A DNA stretch of 5,647 bases from Bacteroidota bacterium (lineage in GTDB: Bacteria; Bacteroidota; Bacteroidia; Bacteroidales; JAKIYJ01). Shown here piece by piece: positions 1 through 5,647 of the stretch. The notes under the pieces are model-generated. The model saw only the letters and a list, made by a program, of their open reading frames with translations, ran no database searches and was not told where the DNA came from. Numbering within the stretch: the first letter of the stretch is position 1; the number at the start of each line of letters is the position of its first letter. The translations under genes and the position numbers were made by a program. Location of the stretch: assembly GCA_022708585.1 (NCBI GenBank), contig JAKIYJ010000104.1:1-5647 (forward strand), given 5' to 3'.

Positions 1-120
1 AGTTTGTTTCAGAATGTTCGAGTTCGAGGTTTCGATAGCCTGAAAATCAGGAGTGTACTAAAGTACATGACTGATTTGAAGGCTGAGAATAACGATGAAA
101 TCGGACATTATGGACAAACT
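1..120. repeat. 120-bp imperfect palindromic (REP/MITE-like) element
   Basis: The two 60-bp halves are reverse complements over most of their length, centred between positions 60 and 61. With one compensating gap per arm I count about 42 Watson-Crick pairs and five G-T pairs. Conserved paired blocks are AGTTTGT (1-7) with ACAAACT (114-120), AATGT with ACATT, AGCC with GGCT, AAATCAG (44-50) with CTGATTT (71-77), and TGTACT with AGTACA around the centre. Several differences are of the G-U type, which would still pair in RNA. This suits a long hairpin or a miniature inverted-repeat element. The terminal 7-bp inverted repeat starts exactly at base 1, so the element may be cut by the window edge or end there. 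Frame 1 is open from 1 to a stop at 139-141, but the palindrome is the better explanation. I do not recognise a named family. Confidence 0.6.
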
Positions 121-121
121 C

Positions 122-140
122 TAATTAAAAATTTTAATTA
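122..140. repeat. 19-bp perfect A/T palindrome
   Basis: TAATTAAAA and TTTTAATTA are perfect reverse complements around a single central A. It lies two bases beyond the 120-bp palindrome. It contains no G or C, so a stable RNA hairpin is doubtful, and such a sequence can arise by chance in AT-rich DNA. It could be part of the same element or a target-site preference. The remaining leader (141-291) is AT-rich with nothing else I can support. Confidence 0.4.
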
Positions 141-291
141 ATAACCAAATAATCATAAATACTAATTCACATCCTTTTGTTACTCATTTTTTCTTTTCAA
201 AATTTTTATTCCATTTTATTTTTACAACATCAAAAACAAAAAAATGTTATTTTCACCAAAAATAAATATTTTAACTCAAAACTTTTTAAAA

Positions 292-1572
292 ATGAAAAAA
301 GGTCTTTTATTTCTGGTGTTATTAATTGGTGCATCGGTTTTGAATGCACAAATTGTTTTTGATGATTATTTTATCAATAAAAGCATGCGACTTGATTATT
401 TCCATACAGGAAACCATAATGAAGAAATTTATTCTATTGATGAAGTTATAGAAGAGCCTTTTTGGGGTGGTCCATCAATAAATTTAATAGACAATTTTGA
501 TTATGGAAAATTCAAATACAATGTTTACGACCTTGCTACAAATGTTTTAATTTATTCGAGAGGTTATTCTACTTTATTTGCTGAATGGCAAACTACCGAA
601 GAAGCCCGAAATACCTGGCGTACTTATTCAGAAACCATTGTTTTCCCATTTCCTAAAAAAAGTGTAAAAGTCGAATTTCTTAGTAGAAATAAAAAAAATT
701 TATGGGAAAAGAAATTTGAATATGTGATAGATCCATCGAATTATTTCATTGTTAAAGAATGTAAACACAAAGCCAATGTTTTCAACGTTTACGAATCCGG
801 TTCACCAACTAAAAAACTTGATATTGTTATTATTCCCGATGGCTATACAAAAAATGAAATGAAAAAATTTCACAAAGACTGTAATAGATTTGCATCATAT
901 TTATTGAATGTTTCTCCTTACAAGGAATACCAGAATTTGATAAATATAAGAGCCGTTGAAGCTGTGTCTTCTGAAAGCAGTACTGATATTCCAGCTGAAA
1001 ACATCTGGAAAAATACTGCATTGGGAACAACGTTTTACATTTTTGGCACTGAACGTTATCTGATGTCAAACGATAATAAAACTGTTAGAGATTACGCTTC
1101 AAACACATATTATGACCAGATTTATATTCTTGTAAACACTGAAATTTATGGAGGAGGCGGTATATATAATTATTATTCAGTATGTGTAAGTGATAATAAA
1201 TACTCGGATTATATTTTTATTCATGAATTTGGACATGGATTTGCAGGCTTAGCCGATGAATACTATACTTCCGATGTCGCAGTTGAAGATTTTTATCCTT
1301 TTGATGTTGAACCCTGGGAACCAAATATTACGACATTAGTAAATTTTGATTCAAAGTGGAAAAATCTTTTAACACCAGGGGTCCCAATTCCAACACCCAA
1401 TATTAAAGAAAACATTGGCAAAACAGGTGTTTTTGAAGGAGGAGGCTATTCTGCAAAAAAAATATACCGTCCTGCCAGTGATTGTACAATGAAATCAATT
1501 TCTTATAATAACTTCTGTACTGTATGTAAAGATGCTATAATTAAAATGTTAAAATTCTATTCGGATCAATAA
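292..1572 (+). CDS. secreted M64-family zinc metallopeptidase (IgA-peptidase-like)
   Basis: This is a predicted exported zinc endopeptidase of 426 residues, in the usual range for M64. I chose the ATG at 292 over the in-frame ATG at 244 because it directly begins a classic signal peptide (MKKGLLFLVLLIGASVLNAQ, cleavage probably after A19). The upstream start would add 16 residues in front of it. There is no lipobox cysteine. Residues about 21-150 match the M64 N-terminal beta domain, including the segment YSRGYSTLFAEWQTTEEA (88-105). The catalytic domain begins near LDIVIIPDGYT (176-186). The zinc motif is HEFGHGFAGLADEYY (311-325), with H311 and H315 as ligands, E312 as catalytic base and D322 or E323 as candidate third ligand. 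The family's C-terminal Cys motif is present as DCTMK (397-401) and FCTVC (408-412). No type IX sorting domain follows, so the final location (periplasm or exterior) is open. The true substrate is unknown; the IgA name comes from a clostridial founder enzyme. Confidence 0.9.
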   Translation: MKKGLLFLVLLIGASVLNAQIVFDDYFINKSMRLDYFHTGNHNEEIYSIDEVIEEPFWGGPSINLIDNFDYGKFKYNVYDLATNVLIYSRGYSTLFAEWQTTEEARNTWRTYSETIVFPFPKKSVKVEFLSRNKKNLWEKKFEYVIDPSNYFIVKECKHKANVFNVYESGSPTKKLDIVIIPDGYTKNEMKKFHKDCNRFASYLLNVSPYKEYQNLINIRAVEAVSSESSTDIPAENIWKNTALGTTFYIFGTERYLMSNDNKTVRDYASNTYYDQIYILVNTEIYGGGGIYNYYSVCVSDNKYSDYIFIHEFGHGFAGLADEYYTSDVAVEDFYPFDVEPWEPNITTLVNFDSKWKNLLTPGVPIPTPNIKENIGKTGVFEGGGYSAKKIYRPASDCTMKSISYNNFCTVCKDAIIKMLKFYSDQ

Positions 1573-1610
1573 TAAATAATATAATGTATAACAATTAAAA
1601 AAAATGAGTT

Positions 1611-3278
1611 ATGAAAAGTTCAATGATTAAAATTGCAGTTTGCTTATCAATATTTTTTGATAGCATGTTTTTAAAAAGCTATTCACAAAATGGAGGGAAT
1701 GTAGGCATTGGTACTAATATTCCTGATAATTCGGCTATATTAGAATTAAAGACAACTGATAAGGGGTTGCTTATTCCGAGATTAACAACTCAGCAAAGAG
1801 TAGCGATTACGAATCCCGCTAATGGGCTATTTGTTTATGATGTTAATTACAAGCAATTCTGGTATTTTAACGGGGTTCAATGGGTACAGGCAATTGGTCC
1901 CATGGGAATGACAGGATCTACAGGGGCAACAGGGGCAACAGGGCCAACAGGGGCAACAGGACAGGCAGGAGCAACAGGACCTACTGGTCCACTGGTTCCT
2001 GGCACTTTTGGACAAACCCTGCGACATGATGGTACTTCATGGATTGCAAACAGTTTCCTGTATAATTCAGGGACTAATATTGGAATAAACACTTCAACAC
2101 CGTCCAGTACTTTTCAAGTTAATCAAGGTTCTGTTATGTTCTGGGGAGATGTTGGCGGTACACCTTATACTGGAAGTGGGACACGTTTTATGTGGATTCC
2201 AACAAAACATTCACTAAGAGCTGGTACTATTAATGGTTCACAGTGGGATAATCAAAATATTGGATTGTGTTCAGCCGCTTTTGGTTATTCCAATACTGCC
2301 AGTGGAGAAAATTCAACTGCGGTGGGGTCCAACAATATTGCATCTGGTATAAGTTCTTTTGTAGCTGGCGATAATTCAAAAGCCACAGGGGATTATTCCA
2401 TTGTGGCTGGAAGATGGTCTACTGCAAATAATGATTATTGCCTTGCTCTTGGTACAGCAACCCTGGCAAGTGGTTATAATTCTACTGCAATAGGAAATAA
2501 TACCAAAGCTACTGGGGAAAATAGCATTGCGATGGGGAATGAAAGTGTAGCATCGTATGTAAATTCTGTTTCCATTGGTTTTAAAAACACATCATCAGGA
2601 AAATTTGCAATAGCTATGTCAAATGAATCATCTTCCACAGGTTTTTGTTCCGTTGCCATTGGCAATCATAATACTGCAAGGGGGGAATCATCAGTCGCTG
2701 CTGGCAGTTATTCTTTATCGACAGGTTTTTCATCTGTATGTCTGGGAACTTATACTGTTGCAAGGACAAGCCATTCACTGGTACTTGGTAAATGGAATGT
2801 TTCTGTTGGCGATTCAGTCTATTGGGTCGCAACGGATCCTGTTTTTACAATAGGCAATGGCTATAATGATGTTAACAGACACAATGCATTAAATTTTACA
2901 AAAAATGGAGATTTGTATATTTCAGGCAATTATTACCAATCTTCTGATAAAAACATAAAAAAGGATATTGTTCCGTTAGAAAATGCCTTATCCAGAATTC
3001 AAAAAATTACACCGGTGTATTTTTATTACATTGACAATAAATTACATCCCGAAGGAAGACATATAGGTTTAATTGCACAAGAAGTACAAGAACAGTTTCC
3101 TGAATTAGTAAAAGAAAGTGGCAATGGCTATCTTTCAGTTGACTATTCAGCTTTTTCTGCTATACTATTAAAAGCTGTAAAGGAACAAAATGATATAATA
3201 GAAAAACAATCTTATGAAATTAATAAAATAAGCAATGAACTTAATATTTTAAAAGATATATTGGGTATGGTAAGATAG
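1611..3278 (+). CDS. modular surface fibre protein: collagen-like stretch, YadA-type head repeats, S74 self-cleaving chaperone domain
   Basis: This 555-residue protein is predicted to be exported and trimeric. Residues 1-25 look like a signal peptide; M5 (position 1623) is an alternative start. Residues 30-92 are the Bacteroidota module NVGIGT...DKGLLIPRLTT...GLFVYD...FWYFNGVQWV. Residues 96-128 are eleven Gly-X-Y triplets. Residues 129-218 hold a second NIGIN motif and the TRFMWIP...RAG...WDNQNIG segment. Residues 219-400 are thirteen 14-residue head repeats. Residues 445-about 515 are a peptidase S74 intramolecular chaperone domain with Ser445-Asp446 and Lys450 in the SDxxxK catalytic arrangement, and IGLIAQEVQEQFPELV downstream. 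A likely coiled coil closes the protein (about 516-553). In the S74 family (phage endosialidases and tail fibres) the domain assembles the trimer and cuts itself off before the Ser; here that would release 111 residues. There is no YadA membrane anchor and no type IX sorting domain, so how it attaches is unknown. It lies 38 bp after the M64 gene and may share its transcript. Confidence 0.88.
   Translation: MKSSMIKIAVCLSIFFDSMFLKSYSQNGGNVGIGTNIPDNSAILELKTTDKGLLIPRLTTQQRVAITNPANGLFVYDVNYKQFWYFNGVQWVQAIGPMGMTGSTGATGATGPTGATGQAGATGPTGPLVPGTFGQTLRHDGTSWIANSFLYNSGTNIGINTSTPSSTFQVNQGSVMFWGDVGGTPYTGSGTRFMWIPTKHSLRAGTINGSQWDNQNIGLCSAAFGYSNTASGENSTAVGSNNIASGISSFVAGDNSKATGDYSIVAGRWSTANNDYCLALGTATLASGYNSTAIGNNTKATGENSIAMGNESVASYVNSVSIGFKNTSSGKFAIAMSNESSSTGFCSVAIGNHNTARGESSVAAGSYSLSTGFSSVCLGTYTVARTSHSLVLGKWNVSVGDSVYWVATDPVFTIGNGYNDVNRHNALNFTKNGDLYISGNYYQSSDKNIKKDIVPLENALSRIQKITPVYFYYIDNKLHPEGRHIGLIAQEVQEQFPELVKESGNGYLSVDYSAFSAILLKAVKEQNDIIEKQSYEINKISNELNILKDILGMVR
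1896..1994 (+). repeat. collagen-like Gly-X-Y stretch with 9-bp tandem DNA repeat
   Basis: Eleven consecutive Gly-X-Y triplets (residues 96-128) are dominated by GAT and GPT. Within it, 1921-1956 holds four 9-bp units of CAGGGGCAA, the third differing by one base. The stretch is much richer in G and C than the surrounding DNA. Glycine in every third position fits a short collagen-type triple helix, which agrees with the trimeric neighbours in the protein. Units of 9 bp keep the frame, so slippage would change stalk length without breaking the gene. The opposite strand also lacks stops here, but that is a shadow of the repeat. Confidence 0.85.
2265..2810 (+). repeat. thirteen in-register 14-residue YadA-type head repeats (42-bp period)
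   Basis: Residues 219-400 divide without gaps into thirteen 14-residue units, typified by ENSTAVGSNNIASG, ENSIAMGNESVASY and FCSVAIGNHNTARG. The pattern is roughly xxSxAxGxxxxAxG, as in the left-handed beta-roll of trimeric YadA-like head domains. At DNA level the period is 42 bp, but the copies have diverged, so the array is old rather than recently expanded. Unit 9 has Ser where the inner Gly is expected, and units 4, 7 and 12 lack the terminal Gly. Four units carry a Cys (residues 220, 277, 346, 377). Confidence 0.85.
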
Positions 3279-3298
3279 TAAAGGCTAATAAAAAAATA

Positions 3299-3324
3299 AA
3301 GTCCATATAACAAGTTTATGACTT
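3299..3324 (-). terminator. possible weak terminator for the aminopeptidase P gene
   Basis: Between the convergent genes, AAGTC...ATA...AAC on the left pairs with GTT-TAT-GACTT on the right, with single-base bulges at C3304 and T3308. Read on the minus strand, the hairpin is followed by a T-rich run (complement of about 3287-3300), the order expected of an intrinsic terminator. The stem is poor in G-C and bulged, so it is weak. On the plus strand no clean T tract follows it. Confidence 0.3.
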
Positions 3325-3357
3325 ATAATCCTTTTATAAATAAGACAGTAAAAAAAA

Positions 3358-4647
3358 TTATTTTGCCATTAAAGATTCAATTTCTTCAACTTCAATTGGT
3401 ATGGTAGCCATAAGATCTACAGGTCCATTTTCTGTAATCAAAATATCATTTTCAATTCTTATTCCAATTCCTTCTTCCAGTATATATAAACCGGGTTCAC
3501 ACGAAAACAACATACCAGCTCGTAATGGTTCCTGTTTACTTCCAACATCGTGTACATCAAGCCCCATAAAATGAGAAGTTCCATGCATATAATATTTGAA
3601 ATATAATGGTTTTTCAGGGTCCTGTTTTTTAACATCTTCTTTAGTGAAAAGTCCAAGTTTAATCATCTCTTCTTCAAGTAGTTTGCAAGTTTCCGAATGG
3701 TAAGCATCAATAGTATTGCCCACAACAAGTTTTTTAATAGCTTGTTTCATAACTCTTAACACGGCATTATAGCAATCCTTTTGTCTTTGAGTAAATTTGC
3801 CATTAACAGGTATGGTTCTGGAGAGATCGGCAGCATAGTTTGCATATTCAGCACCAATATCAAACAGAACTAAATCTCCATCTTTGCACATCTGATTATT
3901 GAAAGGATAATGCAATACACAAGCATTTTTCCCAGAAGCAATTATTGGAGAATAAGAATGACAAGTAGCCCTGTTACGAATAAATTCATGGGTAATTTCA
4001 GCTTCTATTTCATATTCCATAACTCCTGGTTTAACAAAGGATAATACTCTACGAAAAGCTGTTTCAGTTATTTCACAAGCCTTTCTTATAAGTTCAATTT
4101 CAACAGGAGATTTAGTAGTTCTCAAGTTTGCAAGTATTGGAGCAGATCTTAAATAATTATGAACTGGATATTTGGTTTTCAATTCATTAGCAAATCTTAA
4201 TTCTCTATATGGCACATCGCTCGAAAAACGAATATTTTCATTTGTATTAAGATAAACATTCTCAGTAGTAGAGAGAACTTCACTTAAAATTGTATCAAAC
4301 TGGTCCAGCCACATTACTGTTTTAATACCAGAAGTTGCTGTGGCTTCTTCTTTGGTATATTTATGACCATACCATATAGCCATAAGTTCATTGGTTTCTA
4401 CCACAAAGAGTATTTCTCTGTATTTAGGGTTAGGACAATCGGGAGCTAACAATAGCATTGTCTTCTCCTGGTCAATACCACTGAGATAAAATAAATCGGA
4501 GTTTTGTCTGAAAGGGAAAAACTGGTCGCCGTTACGTGGCATTTCATCATTTGAGCAAAAAATTGCTATCGAATTTGGTTTCATCATTTTCAGAAAATTT
4601 TTTCTGTTATTGATGAAAAGTTCTGGATTAATAGGTAAATATTTCAT
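3358..4647 (-). CDS. pepP: Xaa-Pro aminopeptidase (aminopeptidase P, M24B)
   Basis: This predicted cytoplasmic dimetal peptidase removes N-terminal residues that precede proline, and has 429 residues, close to E. coli PepP. Residues 1-about 170 are the aminopeptidase P N-terminal domain, with FPFRQNSDLFYLSGIDQ (44-60) typical of it. The pita-bread catalytic domain follows. All five metal ligands are visible: D263 in LFDIGAE, D274 in YAADLSRT, H359 in HGTSHFMGLDVHDVG, E384 in SCEPGLYI and E399 in GIRIEND. The supporting H246, H355, H366 and R397 are also present. There is no signal peptide. The ATG at 4645-4647 gives the full N-terminal domain. The gene is convergent with the fibre gene and divergent from the GH3 gene, so it is probably transcribed alone. 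The pepP symbol rests on family membership; other M24B Xaa-Pro peptidases are less likely given the N-terminal domain. Confidence 0.93.
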   Translation of the reverse strand: MKYLPINPELFINNRKNFLKMMKPNSIAIFCSNDEMPRNGDQFFPFRQNSDLFYLSGIDQEKTMLLLAPDCPNPKYREILFVVETNELMAIWYGHKYTKEEATATSGIKTVMWLDQFDTILSEVLSTTENVYLNTNENIRFSSDVPYRELRFANELKTKYPVHNYLRSAPILANLRTTKSPVEIELIRKACEITETAFRRVLSFVKPGVMEYEIEAEITHEFIRNRATCHSYSPIIASGKNACVLHYPFNNQMCKDGDLVLFDIGAEYANYAADLSRTIPVNGKFTQRQKDCYNAVLRVMKQAIKKLVVGNTIDAYHSETCKLLEEEMIKLGLFTKEDVKKQDPEKPLYFKYYMHGTSHFMGLDVHDVGSKQEPLRAGMLFSCEPGLYILEEGIGIRIENDILITENGPVDLMATIPIEVEEIESLMAK

Positions 4648-4683
4648 TTTATATATATTTATAATTTCAAGTAAAATTTAAAA

Positions 4684-4691
4684 CAAAATTA
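4684..4691 (-). promoter_or_regulatory. Bacteroidota-type -7 element for the aminopeptidase P gene
   Basis: On the minus strand this reads TAATTTTG, a full match to the Bacteroidota -7 consensus TAnnTTTG. It would leave a leader of about 30 nt before the ATG at 4647, which is a normal distance. No TTTG or TTG is seen at the expected -33 spacing, so the call is partial. Confidence 0.4.
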
Positions 4692-4938
4692 TCATTTTGT
4701 CGTTATTAAAACTCATTAGGTTAAAATAAAAAATTGAATTGAATAGTGTGTATATAATTTTTAATACTAACTGTGGTTTTTCATATTAAAGTCAAAAATA
4801 ATCAAAAATATTAAATACTCGGTTGTATTTTTTATTAAATATTTTAAATATCGGAGTAAATTCATTTATATCAGAATGATTTAAAAAACATTGGGGATAC
4901 TCTGAAAAATCATTTTTATTTTGAATTATTTTTTTTTA

Positions 4939-4946
4939 TATTTTTG
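4939..4946 (+). promoter_or_regulatory. Bacteroidota-type -7 element for the GH3 gene
   Basis: TATTTTTG matches TAnnTTTG in full. A TTTG lies upstream at 4920-4923, but only 15 bp away, shorter than the roughly 17-23 bp usually seen between the two elements. The start codon at 4964 would then follow a very short leader of about 10 nt. Chance occurrence in this T-rich tract is a real alternative. Confidence 0.33.
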
Positions 4947-4963
4947 CCAAAAATTTTCAAAGT

Positions 4964-5647
4964 ATGCCGGTAATAGGTTCTATAATAAAACGGGCGATAG
5001 AATTAAGAAGCAAAATGCCTGTTAATCAGGTTAAAAAGGATCCTGTTTTGCAACAGCAAAAAGTTTTAAAGAAATTAATTCGTAAAGCTCAACTTACATC
5101 TTTTGGCGAATGTTATAAATTTTCAGATATACTTAAATCGAACAATATTGTTGATGCATTCAGGGATAATGTTCCAGTATATGATTACGACAATATTTTC
5201 AGGAAATGGTGGTACAGGGCATTAAATGGTGAAAGTTATGTTTGTTGGCCCGACAGGATAAAATATTTTGCTCTTAGTTCGGGTACTTCTGAAGCATCAA
5301 GTAAATATATTCCTGTAACGTCCGATATGATTAAAGCTATTAAGCGTACAAGTATCAGACAAATTTTTTCTCTTGCACATTATGATTTTCCGAATGAATT
5401 TTTTGAGAAGGGGATATTAATGTTAGGTGGCAGTACACATTTAAATTACAATGGCACTTATTATGAGGGTGATTTATCAGGTATAACAGCAGGCAATATT
5501 CCATTTTGGTTTCAATATCATTATAAACCAGGCAATAGAATTTCGAAAGAAAGGGATTGGCCAACAAAACTTGAAGAAATTGTAAAAAAAGCTCCAGAAT
5601 GGGATATTGGCGTTATTGTTGGAGTGCCAGCCTGGTTGCAGATTTTG
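4964..5647 (+). CDS. GH3-family acyl-acid amido synthetase-like protein, N-terminal part (cut by window end)
   Basis: The first 228 residues are present in frame to the last base, with no stop; family members are about 500 residues, so over half is missing. The GH3 superfamily (named after plant auxin-responsive enzymes) adenylates a carboxylic acid with ATP and couples it to an amine, usually an amino acid. Recognisable parts are an N-terminal helical segment (QQKVLKKLIRKAQLTSFGE, 31-49), the DNVPVYDYDNI segment (68-78), and the ATP-binding loop ALSSGTSEASSKYIPVT (103-119), corresponding to the SSGTT motif of the family. Further on are LSGITAGNIPFWFQYHYKPG (171-190) and IVGVPAWLQIL (218-228). 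No signal peptide is seen, so it is likely cytoplasmic. The ATG at 4964 gives the expected N-terminus; M18 is too far in. The substrate of bacterial members is largely uncharacterised, so no hormone role should be assumed. Confidence 0.88.
   Translation, partial: MPVIGSIIKRAIELRSKMPVNQVKKDPVLQQQKVLKKLIRKAQLTSFGECYKFSDILKSNNIVDAFRDNVPVYDYDNIFRKWWYRALNGESYVCWPDRIKYFALSSGTSEASSKYIPVTSDMIKAIKRTSIRQIFSLAHYDFPNEFFEKGILMLGGSTHLNYNGTYYEGDLSGITAGNIPFWFQYHYKPGNRISKERDWPTKLEEIVKKAPEWDIGVIVGVPAWLQIL

Larger units (their letters stand above)
4648..4963. other. AT-rich divergent intergenic region
   Basis: These 316 bp separate the divergent aminopeptidase P and GH3 genes and should carry both promoters. 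I see no credible small gene or RNA gene. Apart from the two -7-like elements listed separately there is an 8-bp inverted repeat, AATGATTT (4875-4882) with AAATCATT (4907-4914), around a 24-base spacer. It sits upstream of the GH3 -7-like element and could be an operator half-site pair, but AT-rich DNA makes this weak. Confidence 0.6.

Noticed and set aside
1..141. Open frame 1 ending in TAA at 139-141, possibly the tail of an upstream protein
   Set aside because: The same bases form a 120-bp palindrome, which is very unlikely in ordinary coding DNA; I recognise no protein family in the 46 codons. Upstream sequence would settle it.
172..179. TCCTTTTG as a -7 promoter element for the M64 gene
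   Set aside because: It misses the key A of TAnnTTTG, has no TTTG at the -33 spacing, and would give a leader of over 100 nt.
1827..2092. Minus-strand open frames across the collagen-like stretch
   Set aside because: They are produced by the repeated Gly-Ala-Thr codons read backwards; Cys/Pro-rich nonsense with no start context, overlapping a clear gene.
2265..2810. 42-bp periodic array as a CRISPR or DNA-level repeat
   Set aside because: The period is that of a 14-residue protein repeat; copies are diverged in DNA and in frame with no spacers.
4875..4914. Inverted repeat AATGATTT/AAATCATT as a terminator or operator
   Set aside because: No G-C-rich stem or matching T tract, and an 8-bp A/T-rich match is not surprising here; noted only within the intergenic entry.
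5355..5567. Minus-strand 70-codon open frame
   Set aside because: It lies wholly inside the GH3 coding region, which has strong family motifs.

Overview
This window reads as low-GC chromosomal DNA from a member of the Bacteroidota. The evidence is its AT-rich base composition, the secreted-protein signature NVGIGT...DKGLLIPRLTT...GLFVYD (a hallmark of Bacteroidota cell-surface proteins), TAnnTTTG-like -7 promoter elements, A-rich start regions without a clear Shine-Dalgarno, and the gene families themselves. The closest order cannot be fixed from the sequence.

Layout. Positions 1-120 form a 120-bp imperfect palindrome, followed by a 19-bp A/T palindrome (122-140) and an AT-rich leader. Two plus-strand genes follow, 38 bp apart. 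The first (292-1572) encodes a secreted M64-family (IgA-peptidase-like) zinc metalloprotease. The second (1611-3278) encodes a mosaic fibre protein: signal peptide, Bacteroidota NVGIGT module, short collagen-like Gly-X-Y stretch, thirteen in-register 14-residue YadA-type head repeats, and a C-terminal S74 self-cleaving chaperone domain. Convergent to these is a minus-strand gene (3358-4647) for an M24B Xaa-Pro aminopeptidase (aminopeptidase P) with all metal ligands present. Across a 316-bp AT-rich divergent region, a plus-strand gene of the GH3 family of acyl-acid amido synthetases starts at 4964 and runs off the window.

How they fit. The M64 protease and the fibre protein are both predicted to be exported and may be co-transcribed, so they could form a small cell-surface unit. 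That is inference from spacing only. The aminopeptidase P and GH3 genes look like independent cytoplasmic functions sharing a divergent promoter region. I see no CRISPR array, tRNA, rRNA, transposase or recognisable defence system. The least ordinary items are the palindromic element at the left edge and the modular fibre protein.
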